This document shows positions 15,521 to 24,053 of a stretch of 63,553 bases of DNA, in pieces. The number at the start of each line of letters is the position of its first letter. Positions within the stretch are counted from its first letter, which is position 1. The notes under the pieces were generated by a model. It made no database searches. It saw nothing but the letters and a program-made list of their open reading frames with translations, and was not told where the DNA came from. Position numbers and translations under genes: made by a program. This DNA is from DLAJ01 sp023663615 (lineage in GTDB: Bacteria; Bacillota; Clostridia; Lachnospirales; Lachnospiraceae), in assembly GCA_023663615.1 (NCBI GenBank), contig JAMPHA010000010.1:1-63553 (forward strand), read 5' to 3'.

Positions 15521-17878
15521 ATGGAAGCGTTGTGGTTTATCACACGGAATCATATCAAAAAGAAAAAGAGAGATCTCGCGGTATTATTTTTTCTGATCGC
15601 GCTTGCGGCGCTGCTTTTGTATGTGAGCGTATCCGTGTTTGCGGGATTAAACGGGATATTGGACAAAGCGTACGACCGCGCGCATACGGCGGATCTGATC
15701 TACATTACCGGACAGGGCGCAGACCGAATCCCGGATATGTTCCGCGCGCAGGAGGAAGTCGCGGAGTATGAGGAAAATGAATGCCTGTTTTTGGTGAGTG
15801 CGGATTACCGATGGGACAAAGAGGAGTCTTCGTCGCAGAGCAGTTTCCTTCTCGGCAGAATTGAGGAGGAACGCACGATCTCGACGCTTTCCGGCTGCGA
15901 AAACGTGAGCGCGCGCGAGGACAGCATTCTGCTCCCTTATTATATGAAAGCGTCCGGCGGCTATACGGCGGGCGATCCGTTTTATCTTTCGGCCGGAGGG
16001 CAGGAATACGAATTTCATGTGGCGGGATTTGTGGAGGCCCCGCTGTTTGCCACACCGCTCAATGTGAATGTGTACAGTTGTTATGTGAGCAGCGCGCGGA
16101 TGGACTCGATGATAAAAGAGAACGATATGGCGCGTGCGGGACAGGCAATCTGTTATAAAGTACGGCTGCATGAAGGGGAGGACAGCAATGAGTTCGATCA
16201 TAAAATATCACAGATATTGACTGCGGAAATGCCGAATCTTACAAGCTCGATCAATCTTGGCATGAACTGGAAGACGATGCGGGGCGGCGTTGCGATCCTC
16301 TCCCGTATCAGTATGGGCGTTATGCTCGTCTTTTCCGTGCTGCTCATTGCGATCGCCCTCATCATTGTCCGTTTCAGCGTTCATAATTTCATGGAGATGG
16401 ACCGCAAAAACACGGGAATCCTACAGGCGGCAGGATATACGAGCGGGCAGCTCCAGTGCTCGGTCATGCTGGAAATGGCGTCCCTTGCTCTTTTGGCATC
16501 CGCGGCGGGCATTCTTGCCGGTACGCTGGGGAGCGGGTTTGTGGGCAGTATGCAGGGAATGATGCTCGGTCTTAGCTGGAATCAGACATTTCAAGCGGGG
16601 GCGGCGCTTGTCACGGCGGCAGTGCTTGTGGGAGTCGTTTCCGGCGTGGCGTGGCTCTGCGGACGCGCCTATCGGCGTATGCCGGTCTTAGACGCGCTGC
16701 GCGGCGGGATCTCCGCGCACAATTTTAAGCGGAATTATTTTCCTTTGGAAAAAAGCAGGCTTCCGGCGGCGCTTGTGTTTGCGGGAAAACATATTTTTGG
16801 GGAAAAAGGAAAATCGTGGTCGGTGTTCTGCATCGTACTGCTGCTTTCGTTTTCGTCATGCACGGGCTTTGGTCTCTACGAGAATTTTGCCAATGAAACG
16901 GATCTGCTGTTAAAGATCGTCGGCGCGGAGGCGGGAGATCTTCTCGTGACGGGAGAAGGCGTAGAACACGCGGGAGCCGCTCTTGCACAGTGGGACGGCG
17001 TGGAGAGCGTGCTGTATTTCGGGCAGATGTCCATTCACATCGAGAGCGCTGACGGCGAAACAGAAGTGACCTGCGATTATTGGCGCGATCCGGAGGCATT
17101 ACACAATGAAATGCTTGTGCAGGGGCGTCTGCCGAAGTACGAAAATGAGATCGTTGTGACGACGAGCATTGCAGAACAGCTGCATGTGAAGCCGGGGGAC
17201 ACCGTTTATGTGACGGGCGGCGGCGAGCGGCTTGCCTATCTGATCTGCGGGATCGACCAAAAAATGAATAATATGGGCTTAAAAGCGCTGCTGTGCGAGG
17301 AAGGGGTGGAACGCCTGAATGGAACGGCGGAACTGCCGCAGATTTTCTGCTATCTGGAAGAGGGCGTAACGGTCGAGGAAATGTCGGAGCGGATCCTTGC
17401 GGCATTTCCGGAGCTGACCGTGGCGGATTCCGCAAAACAGATGGAGAACACGATGAAGACGATCGTTCTTGTCATGAAGGCGATCTGCGCGGTGTTTGTG
17501 CTGATTACGCTGTTTGTGGTCGTGCTTGTGGAGGTGCTGCTGATGAAATCGAAACTCATCAAAGAGCGCAGAAACTTTGGCATCTGGAAAGCGCTTGGCT
17601 TTACGACGCCTCAGCTGGTCGTGCAGACAATGTGCATGAATCTGCCGGTCATCGGGGCGGGCGCCGCGCTCGGCGCGGTTTGCAGCGGATTTCTCTTTGA
17701 GCCGCTCGTGATCTTCTGCCTGACGTTCTGCGGGATCAGACAGGCGGACATGGCAGTTCCGCCCGTTTGGATGCTTGTTTCGGTTGCGGGCATTTTGATC
17801 GTTGCGCTCGCCGCGTCGTTTCTTTCCACCGTCAGGATCCGGAAGATTGAACCGGTGACAATGTTGACGGAAGAATAG
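15521..17878 (+). CDS. ABC exporter permease, FtsX-like
   Basis: A 785-residue membrane protein partnering the ATPase just upstream. It has an N-terminal membrane segment (FFLIALAALLLYVSV), a large extracellular domain (about 45-255), a block of three membrane segments with the FtsX signature, a second extracellular domain (about 475-650) and a final block of three segments ending FLSTVRIRKIEPVTML. This duplicated FtsX architecture is usual for MacB/BceB-like peptide resistance permeases. ATG 15521 is taken as start; the frame is open from 15452, inside the ATPase gene. A terminator follows. Confidence 0.9.
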   Translation: MEALWFITRNHIKKKKRDLAVLFFLIALAALLLYVSVSVFAGLNGILDKAYDRAHTADLIYITGQGADRIPDMFRAQEEVAEYEENECLFLVSADYRWDKEESSSQSSFLLGRIEEERTISTLSGCENVSAREDSILLPYYMKASGGYTAGDPFYLSAGGQEYEFHVAGFVEAPLFATPLNVNVYSCYVSSARMDSMIKENDMARAGQAICYKVRLHEGEDSNEFDHKISQILTAEMPNLTSSINLGMNWKTMRGGVAILSRISMGVMLVFSVLLIAIALIIVRFSVHNFMEMDRKNTGILQAAGYTSGQLQCSVMLEMASLALLASAAGILAGTLGSGFVGSMQGMMLGLSWNQTFQAGAALVTAAVLVGVVSGVAWLCGRAYRRMPVLDALRGGISAHNFKRNYFPLEKSRLPAALVFAGKHIFGEKGKSWSVFCIVLLLSFSSCTGFGLYENFANETDLLLKIVGAEAGDLLVTGEGVEHAGAALAQWDGVESVLYFGQMSIHIESADGETEVTCDYWRDPEALHNEMLVQGRLPKYENEIVVTTSIAEQLHVKPGDTVYVTGGGERLAYLICGIDQKMNNMGLKALLCEEGVERLNGTAELPQIFCYLEEGVTVEEMSERILAAFPELTVADSAKQMENTMKTIVLVMKAICAVFVLITLFVVVLVEVLLMKSKLIKERRNFGIWKALGFTTPQLVVQTMCMNLPVIGAGAALGAVCSGFLFEPLVIFCLTFCGIRQADMAVPPVWMLVSVAGILIVALAASFLSTVRIRKIEPVTMLTEE

Positions 17879-17910
17879 CGGCAATGCGTAGAATTTGGTT
17901 TTGTTCATGA

Positions 17911-17952
17911 CAATAGAATTCTCGCGAAGCGTGAATTCTATTGTTTGATTTT
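17911..17952 (+). terminator. Terminator after the exporter permease
   Basis: CAATAGAATTC (17911-17921) and GAATTCTATTG (17933-17943) pair perfectly, with an inner CGC-GAA-GCG stem, and are followed by TTTGATTTT. Confidence 0.85.
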
Positions 17953-17973
17953 CCATACAAAAAAGAATATAAT
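17945..17973 (+). promoter_or_regulatory. Strong promoter upstream of larC
   Basis: TTGATT (17945-17950), 17-bp spacer, TATAAT (17968-17973). It overlaps the T-tail of the preceding terminator. A transcript would begin near 17980, only a few bases before another terminator-like hairpin. Confidence 0.8.
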
Positions 17974-17985
17974 GATCTAAAAATG

Positions 17986-18015
17986 CGGTTCTGCTGAATT
18001 GGCAGAACCGTTTTT
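17986..18015 (+). terminator. Terminator-like hairpin immediately after the larC promoter
   Basis: CGGTTCTGC (17986-17994) pairs with GCAGAACCG (18002-18010) around a 7-nt loop, and five T follow. It would fall within the first 35 nt of the larC transcript, so it may be an attenuator, an operator, or a second terminator of the upstream unit. Confidence 0.7.
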
Positions 18016-18105
18016 AACAAGATTCATTCCAATAAAACGGAAGATATGCAGACCGCTGAAAGCGGCGGCGTAAAAGCCTGCGAACGGAAAGGAGTAACCG
18101 TCACA

Positions 18106-19290
18106 ATGAAAACCTTGTATTTAGACTGCGGAATGGGCGCAGCCGGAGATATGCTGACGGCAGCATTATTGGAGCTGATGCCGGAACCGGATGTATTTGT
18201 CGAAGAATGCAATGCCCTTGGCATCCCCGATGTGACATTCATAAAAGAATCTTCTACCAAATGCGGTATTACAGGAACGCACGTCCGCGTCACGGTAAAC
18301 GGCGTGGAAGAAACGGAACATCTGCATGAGCACCATCATGAGGAACACCACCATCGCGGGATGCGGCAGATAGAACAGATGATTGCCGGGTTCCGTCTGC
18401 CTGAAAAGGTAGAAAAAGACGTTCTGGCGGTTTACGCGCTGATCGCAGAGGCAGAGAGCCATGTGCATGGCGTTCCCGTATCAGAGATCCATTTCCATGA
18501 AGTCGGCGCAATGGATGCGATCGCAGATATTACCGCCGTATGCATGCTGATGGATCGAATTGCGCCTGATAAGGTCATTGTATCGCCCATACATGTTGGA
18601 AGCGGACATGTAAGATGCGCGCACGGGATTCTCCCCGTCCCGGCGCCCGCCACAGCTTATATTCTTCAGAATGTGCCCATTTACGGCGGCGGGATCAAGG
18701 GCGAGCTGTGTACGCCTACCGGCGCCGCGCTGCTCAAACATTTTGCGGCACAATTCGGGGATATGCCCATGATGAAAGTACATGCAGTCGGATATGGTAT
18801 GGGCGCGAAAGATTTTGCCACAGCGAATTGTGTGCGCGCCATGCTCGGTGAAACGATGGAAGAAGACAATCGCGTTCTGGAACTTTCCTGCAATGTAGAC
18901 GATATGACTGCGGAAGCGGTCGGTTTTGCAATGGAAAGCTTATTCGGCGGGGGTGCGCTGGAAGTTTATACCGTTCCGGTCGGTATGAAAAAATCAAGAC
19001 CGGGAATCCTGCTGCGCGTGATATGCAATGAGCGGGATAAAGAAAAAATCATATCCTTGATTTTTCGCCATACAACAACACTTGGTATCCGGGAAACCAT
19101 ATCCCGCCGTTATATTTTAGACAGGGAAATCAAAACGCTGGAAACGCCGTATGGTCCGATCCGAAAAAAAACGGCTTCCGGATACGGTGTGACGCGTTCC
19201 AAATTGGAATATGACGATCTAACCCGCATTGCGAAAGAAAAAGGGATCAGTATGGAAGAGGTCAGGAGATTGCTGGAGGACATAGATTGA
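18106..19290 (+). CDS. larC: Nickel-pincer cofactor biosynthesis protein LarC (fused)
   Basis: LarC inserts nickel into the pincer nucleotide used by lactate racemase and related LarA enzymes, in a CTP-dependent reaction. The family start TLYLDCGMGAAGDM is at residues 3-16. A His-rich nickel-handling loop follows (HLHEHHHEEHHHRG, about 75-90), then the conserved EIHFHEVGAMDAI, and a C-terminal LarC2 region (about 270-394). In some lactobacilli LarC1 and LarC2 are joined by programmed frameshifting; here they are one continuous frame of 394 residues. ATG 18106 has AAAGGAG upstream; the frame opens earlier at 18046 without a ribosome site. LarA, LarB and LarE are not in the window. Confidence 0.92.
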   Translation: MKTLYLDCGMGAAGDMLTAALLELMPEPDVFVEECNALGIPDVTFIKESSTKCGITGTHVRVTVNGVEETEHLHEHHHEEHHHRGMRQIEQMIAGFRLPEKVEKDVLAVYALIAEAESHVHGVPVSEIHFHEVGAMDAIADITAVCMLMDRIAPDKVIVSPIHVGSGHVRCAHGILPVPAPATAYILQNVPIYGGGIKGELCTPTGAALLKHFAAQFGDMPMMKVHAVGYGMGAKDFATANCVRAMLGETMEEDNRVLELSCNVDDMTAEAVGFAMESLFGGGALEVYTVPVGMKKSRPGILLRVICNERDKEKIISLIFRHTTTLGIRETISRRYILDREIKTLETPYGPIRKKTASGYGVTRSKLEYDDLTRIAKEKGISMEEVRRLLEDID

Positions 19291-19324
19291 AAAATCAGAG
19301 ATTTTTTTATCTGACAAAAAAATA

Positions 19325-19388
19325 GCGCCGCCCGTGCAGAACCTGCACCTTATCGGCGCGTCTGCGGACTTGCATACGGGCGTCTTTT
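19325..19388 (+). other. Structured leader with alternative stems
   Basis: One fold pairs GCGCCG (19325-19330) with CGGCGC (19354-19359) and GTGCAG (19334-19339) with CTGCAC (19343-19348). A competing fold pairs CGCCCGT (19329-19335) with ACGGGCG (19376-19382), directly followed by TCTTTTTT. The second fold is a terminator, probably that of larC. A possible promoter (TTGCAT 19370-19375, 17 bp, TAAACT) overlaps it. Confidence 0.55.
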
Positions 19389-19394
19389 TTGGTA

Positions 19395-19439
19395 AACTAA
19401 GGAAGTGCTGATGAAATTGGCGCTTTCTTAGTTCTTTTT
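19395..19439 (+). terminator. Second terminator before the 19460 gene
   Basis: AACTAAGGAAGTGC (19395-19408) pairs with GCGCTTTCTTAGTT (19420-19433), 14 pairs including G-U, followed by CTTTTT. It ends only about 20 nt before the next start codon, which suggests attenuation or that the downstream gene is transcribed from a promoter overlapping the hairpin. Confidence 0.65.
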
Positions 19440-19459
19440 GCGGATAAGTGGGTGATGGG

Positions 19460-20005
19460 ATGGAGCAAAGCGGACAAAACAGCGAAAATCAGGCGTTTGG
19501 ACAGGCATTGTCCGATTTTACGTTTGATGTGGCGTGCGGGGGCGCGATCCGCCATCTTGCGCACCTTGGCTGTACGGCGAAGGAGATTCACGAGCGGTTA
19601 AGCTTTCCGGTATCCTATGAGCGCGTGCGGCAGGCATACACGAAAACCCTGTTGGACGAAGGGATTCTGCTGTTGCAGGAACCGGAGCGGGGCGCGCCGG
19701 GGAAGACGTATACTTATGTGCAGGAGGAAGGAAAATACGGCAAAAAGAGCTTCCGCCGTGTGGAAAAAGAACCGGAACGGGAGGCGCAGGACGGGCGCGT
19801 ATACGCCGCGTGCGATTTCGGCGGGATTCAGGCGGCGGGCGGCTTTGCCGCGCTTGGACTTTCCGCAAAACAGCAGGAATATCTGGAGGGCATCTGCTGG
19901 AGAAAACAGACGATGTACCATTTGATGAATGAAAGAATGCGCGGGATTGTGGAGACGCTCTCGGCGCAGGGCACATGCGGCGCGGCAGGGATTACGATAG
20001 AATGA
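19460..20005 (+). CDS. Unknown protein, possibly winged-helix-like N-terminus
   Basis: I do not recognise this 181-residue protein. It has no signal peptide or membrane segment. The N-terminal half (IRHLAHLGCTAKEIHERLSF, then SYERVRQAYTKTLLDEGIL) is helical and reads like a DNA-binding or adaptor domain. A basic Gly/Lys region follows (about 80-120), and the C-terminus is a helix ending in MNERMRGIVETLS. Start codons are GTG 19448 or ATG 19460; both have only a weak purine-rich site. Two terminator-like hairpins stand directly upstream. It is read in the same direction as larC and the channel gene. Confidence 0.6.
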   Translation: MEQSGQNSENQAFGQALSDFTFDVACGGAIRHLAHLGCTAKEIHERLSFPVSYERVRQAYTKTLLDEGILLLQEPERGAPGKTYTYVQEEGKYGKKSFRRVEKEPEREAQDGRVYAACDFGGIQAAGGFAALGLSAKQQEYLEGICWRKQTMYHLMNERMRGIVETLSAQGTCGAAGITIE

Positions 20006-20207
20006 CAGTGCAGCTATGCGAAGGCACATGCCTGTTTTGGCAGCGTTCTGCCGGCGATAGGATACGGAAGCGCGGGCTGGCGGAGATCACGATAGAATGT
20101 CATCAGACATGATACCGCGCCGGAGCGAAGCGGCGTGCGCATGAACTTAGCATGATTGCCGCGGACCGTATACGGCGGAGGATAAAACCGAGATCATGGG
20201 AGGGGCT
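20006..20207. other. Gap with a degenerate duplication
   Basis: The last codons of the preceding gene (GATTACGATAGAATG ending at 20004) recur as GATCACGATAGAATG ending at 20099, 95 bp later, which hints at an old duplication. No gene or clear promoter was seen. Confidence 0.4.
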
Positions 20208-22133
20208 ATGAACGGGAAAAAAAGAAGACCGACATGGATGAAAAAATGGAATTATGCGTTTGACAAATATATGTCGAAAGGAGTCGGCGCGCAGTTTATC
20301 ATGCTGCTGCTTGCCGCCTTTGTTCTTGTCCTGATCGTCGGCGTGGCGGGATCGTCGTTTGACAATGAGGCGACGACGGCGGGCGGCGTATGGAGCAGTC
20401 TGATGCACCTGATCGACCAGGGAACGATCACGGCGGACGGCACCGAAAACAAGCCGCTGCTCGCGCTCATGCTGGTGGTGACGCTCTGCGGCATGGTGTT
20501 AATGGGTGCGTTGATTGGAATCATCGGCAGCGCGCTTGACCGGAAAATGTCCGACCTGCGCAAAGGGCATTCGCAGATCATCGAGAGAGACCATACGGTC
20601 ATCATCGGCTTTGACTCGAATGTGTTCAGTATTTTAGAGGAACTGGTGGAGGCGAATGCTAACCAGAAGCGCGGCTGTGTGGTCGTTTTGGATGATGTGG
20701 ATAAAGAGGAAATGGAACAGGCGATCCGGGAGCATTTTAAGGGCGAGGGCTTCCGCACGACAGAGATCATCTGCCGGAAGGGCAAGCCAACGCAGGAGAG
20801 CCTGTTTGAAATGGCGTCGTTAGAAAAAGCAAAGGCGGTCATTGTCAATAATGATAATGATTTTTATGTGCTCCGCATTCTGCTTTCCGTCACGGCATAT
20901 CTCAAGCAGAGAAAAGGGACGATGAAAGGGAAGGGGCCGAACATCACGACGCTGTTACATAATAAGCGGAGCATTGAGGCGGCGCAGATCGCGACGGAAG
21001 AATTTCATTCCCAGACGGAAATTTTGTATTTTGAGGATCTGCTTGCGCGGATCATGGCGCAGGTCTGCCGGCAGCCGGGGCTTTCCCTCGTGCTGGCGGA
21101 GGTGTTCAGCTACCAGAAATCGGAGCTGTATTTCGAGGCGTATTATAAGGATGGCAAAAAATTCATCGAGAAGGATATTGCATTCGGCGATCTGATCAAT
21201 CAATTCGAAAACGCGGTGCTTGTCGGCGTCAGAAGAAACGGCGGGAAAAAAGAGATCATCATCAATCCGGAAAACGATATTGTGATCCATCCGGAGGACG
21301 ATCTGATCCTGCTCTCGGATGACGACGGGGAGGTGGTCGCGTTTGACGAGAGCCGTCCGCTGCCGGACGAGAGCCATCTTGCCAATGTGACGCCGTTAGA
21401 GGACCGCAAGGAACTGCATGTTCTGGTGCTTGACTGGAACATGGCGTTAAAAGATATTTTGTGCGGGCTGGATGATTTTGTGAAAAAAGGTTCTACCGTA
21501 CTGATCGCGTCCGACCGCGATTATGACATCAGTGTCGTACAGCCGCTGTTGGAATATATTGATGTGGCGTTTGTTCAGTGTGATATTTTTGATCCGGAGG
21601 TTCTGCATGAACTGGTAAATGAAAAAGTGCCCGGCATCACGAATGTGATGCTGGTTTGTGAGGATGGCATTCCGGAGGAGGAAGCGGACGCGCAGACGGC
21701 GATGCTCCTTCTGCATCTGCGCAGTCTGATCGAGACGTGTCCGCATAAGATCAATGTGACAAGCGAAGTGACGATCGCGGAGGATCAGCAGCTTTTGAAG
21801 ATCGCGAAGGTCAACGATTTTATTGTCGGCAGCGAGATCGCGAACCGGATCATGGCGCAGGTATCCAACGAACTGGATCTGCATGTGATCTTCCGTGAAC
21901 TGCTCCAGTCCGAGGGCTCGGAAATCTATATGAAGCCCGCCGGAAACTACGTGAAGCTGGGCGAGCCGATCTCCTTTGCGGCGATCACGAAGATCGTCAG
22001 GGACAACGCGGAGATCGCGATGGGATGGAAGCTGAATGAGGACGATGACGTGACGTTAAATCCGTCCAAGCACGAGATGGTGACGTTCGGCGAGGAGGAT
22101 ACGCTTGTAATTTTATCGTTAGGGGAGGAATAA
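20208..22133 (+). CDS. CASTOR/POLLUX-like ion channel with RCK domains
   Basis: A 641-residue membrane protein. The N-terminal region has two hydrophobic segments (about 28-48 and 82-105) flanking a short pore-like loop. After ERDHTVIIGFDSNVFSILEEL, the large cytoplasmic part contains two RCK/TrkA-N-like Rossmann units, the second starting HVLVLDWNMALKDIL. This layout matches the bacterial relatives of plant CASTOR/POLLUX nuclear ion channels (Pfam PF06241). These presumably carry monovalent or divalent cations under ligand control, but the bacterial members are little studied. ATG 20208 is favoured by GGGAGGGG directly upstream; ATG 20196 is an alternative. A terminator follows. Confidence 0.82.
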   Translation: MNGKKRRPTWMKKWNYAFDKYMSKGVGAQFIMLLLAAFVLVLIVGVAGSSFDNEATTAGGVWSSLMHLIDQGTITADGTENKPLLALMLVVTLCGMVLMGALIGIIGSALDRKMSDLRKGHSQIIERDHTVIIGFDSNVFSILEELVEANANQKRGCVVVLDDVDKEEMEQAIREHFKGEGFRTTEIICRKGKPTQESLFEMASLEKAKAVIVNNDNDFYVLRILLSVTAYLKQRKGTMKGKGPNITTLLHNKRSIEAAQIATEEFHSQTEILYFEDLLARIMAQVCRQPGLSLVLAEVFSYQKSELYFEAYYKDGKKFIEKDIAFGDLINQFENAVLVGVRRNGGKKEIIINPENDIVIHPEDDLILLSDDDGEVVAFDESRPLPDESHLANVTPLEDRKELHVLVLDWNMALKDILCGLDDFVKKGSTVLIASDRDYDISVVQPLLEYIDVAFVQCDIFDPEVLHELVNEKVPGITNVMLVCEDGIPEEEADAQTAMLLLHLRSLIETCPHKINVTSEVTIAEDQQLLKIAKVNDFIVGSEIANRIMAQVSNELDLHVIFRELLQSEGSEIYMKPAGNYVKLGEPISFAAITKIVRDNAEIAMGWKLNEDDDVTLNPSKHEMVTFGEEDTLVILSLGEE

Positions 22134-22138
22134 AAAAT

Positions 22139-22190
22139 CGTGCTTCGCACGCTTTAGAAGAATCGCTATGCGATTCTTCCGGGGTTTTTG
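22139..22190 (+). terminator. Double hairpin terminator after the channel gene
   Basis: CGTGC-TTC-GCACG (22139-22151) is followed by GAAGAATCGC-TAT-GCGATTCTTC (22157-22179) and then CGGGGTTTTTG. Confidence 0.7.
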
Positions 22191-22229
22191 ATGTTATTTC
22201 ATATAGATAGGGTATGAGGAGGTAAAGAC

Positions 22230-23981
22230 ATGGCATGGTATGACGAGGCAGTATTTTATCACATTTATCCGTTGGGGCTTACGGGCGCGCCGACGGAGAA
22301 TCCGTACGGGGAGCCGGTACATCGGTTAAATACTCTGATCCCGTGGATCGCGCATTGCAAAAAGATCGGGTGTAACGCGCTTTACATCGGACCGTTATTT
22401 GAGTCCGTAGGACACGGCTATGAGACGACGGATTATAGGAAGCTTGATTCCCGGCTCGGCGATAACGCCGATCTTACGGCGTTTGTGAAAGCGTGTCACG
22501 AGCAGGGGATCCGTGTTATTTTTGACGGCGTGTTTAATCATGTCGGACGTGATTTTTTCGCATTTCAGGATCTGAAGCAGAACAGGGAAAATTCGGCGTA
22601 TAAGGACTGGTTCTGCAATGTGAATTTTTGGGGAAACAACGAGTACAACGACGGATTTTCCTATGACAACTGGGGTGGCTATAACCTGCTTGTCAAGCTC
22701 AATCAGAGAAATCCGGCAGTGCGGGATTATATCTGTGATGCGATTCGCTTCTGGGTAAGCGAGTTTGATGTTGACGGGATCCGGCTGGATGCGGCGGATG
22801 TGCTGGATTTTGAGTTTATGCGCGCACTGCGCGGCGTTGCCAATGAGGTAAAACCGGAATTTTGGCTGATGGGCGAGGTCATTCACGGCGATTATACCCG
22901 CTGGGTCAATGAGGGAACGCTTCATTCCGTCACGAATTATCATTTGCATAAGGCGCTGTATTCCGGGCATAACGATCATAATTATTTCGAGATCGCGCAT
23001 ACGGTGACACGCCTGTACGGGATGGGCGGGAACCGTCCGGACGGATTGAAGCTTTATAATTTTGTGGATAATCATGATGTGGAGCGCATTTATACAAAGC
23101 TGAACAACAAGGCGCATTACGCGCCCGTGCATGTGCTTCTTTATACGCTGCCCGGCGTGCCGAGCGTTTATTACGGTTCGGAATTCGGAATCGAGGGGAA
23201 AAAAGAAAAATTTTCGGACGCGTCGCTCAGACCGGCGCTTTCCCTTGACGATTACAAGGACGCATTGACAAACAATGCCTGCACGAAGCTGACCGCCGCG
23301 CTGGGGAAAATCCGTCAGGCTTCGAAAGCGTTGTCTTACGGCGATTATCAGCAGCTGCTGTTGACAAACAGACAGTATGCGTTTTCCAGAAACACGCAGG
23401 AGGAAACGGCGATTGTGACGGTCAACAATGACGACAGCGATTATGTGATGACGGTGGCATGTGGAAGCGGTGCGGAGTTTGTCGGCGCGTTGTCGGGGCA
23501 GAGAGTATCTGCGGTCAACGGGACAATCTGCGTCAATGTCAAAGCAAATTCGGGGGAAATCTGGCTGATGAATGCGGATCAGTTCGAGACGGAGAGCGCA
23601 ACGGGCGAAACGAGGGACAGCGCGCAGGCGGAGAGCACAGCGGGCGAAACGCAGAACAACGCGCAGGCAGGAGACATCGCGGCGGTGCAGACGGGCGCGC
23701 ATGTGCAGAAAGAGGAAAACGGCGGCGCAGAGGGTGAAGATGCGGGGACATGCAAAAGCATGCCGGAAACAAATGCCGCGGAAACCGCGAAAGATGAAGC
23801 GCATGAAGCCATGAACCGCGCCTGTGATGAGGCGTTCGAGCGCGGCAGGATCGCCGGGCTTCAGGAAGCGATTCTTGCCATCATGGAGAAGAACGGCAAT
23901 GTGACCGACAGAATGCGGCAGGACGTTTATGATAATGTTTACCATGATTCTCTTGTGAATTGGGTGAAGAGTTTCCGATAG
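22230..23981 (+). CDS. GH13 alpha-glucan hydrolase with repeat-bearing tail
   Basis: Cytoplasmic alpha-amylase family enzyme that probably trims maltodextrins or related alpha-glucans (no signal peptide). The TIM-barrel motifs are all present: DGVFNHVGRD, DGIRLDAADVL with nucleophile D187, MGEVIHGDY with acid/base E216, and FVDNHDVER with D283. The barrel and C-terminal sheet end near residue 450. The rest is unusual: a low-complexity Thr/Ala/Gln/Glu segment (about 453-520) with a 13-residue repeat, then a helical tail (AMNRACDEAFERGRIAGLQE) of unknown role. GAGGAGG precedes the ATG. GH43 follows 72 bp downstream. Confidence 0.92.
   Translation: MAWYDEAVFYHIYPLGLTGAPTENPYGEPVHRLNTLIPWIAHCKKIGCNALYIGPLFESVGHGYETTDYRKLDSRLGDNADLTAFVKACHEQGIRVIFDGVFNHVGRDFFAFQDLKQNRENSAYKDWFCNVNFWGNNEYNDGFSYDNWGGYNLLVKLNQRNPAVRDYICDAIRFWVSEFDVDGIRLDAADVLDFEFMRALRGVANEVKPEFWLMGEVIHGDYTRWVNEGTLHSVTNYHLHKALYSGHNDHNYFEIAHTVTRLYGMGGNRPDGLKLYNFVDNHDVERIYTKLNNKAHYAPVHVLLYTLPGVPSVYYGSEFGIEGKKEKFSDASLRPALSLDDYKDALTNNACTKLTAALGKIRQASKALSYGDYQQLLLTNRQYAFSRNTQEETAIVTVNNDDSDYVMTVACGSGAEFVGALSGQRVSAVNGTICVNVKANSGEIWLMNADQFETESATGETRDSAQAESTAGETQNNAQAGDIAAVQTGAHVQKEENGGAEGEDAGTCKSMPETNAAETAKDEAHEAMNRACDEAFERGRIAGLQEAILAIMEKNGNVTDRMRQDVYDNVYHDSLVNWVKSFR
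23592..23669 (+). repeat. In-frame 39-bp tandem repeat in the GH13 gene
   Basis: Two copies start at 23592 and 23631, encoding ESATGETRDSAQA and ESTAGETQNNAQA. They lie after the catalytic barrel. Confidence 0.85.
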
Positions 23982-24053
23982 AGGAAACCCGGTGAAGATT
24001 TGTGCTGATGCACGAATTTGCGGGTTGTGAGAAAGGCAAGGTGTGATGTTAAG

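Noticed and set aside
18106..19290. Programmed frameshift in larC
   Set aside because: Unlike some lactobacilli, LarC1 and LarC2 are in one uninterrupted frame here.
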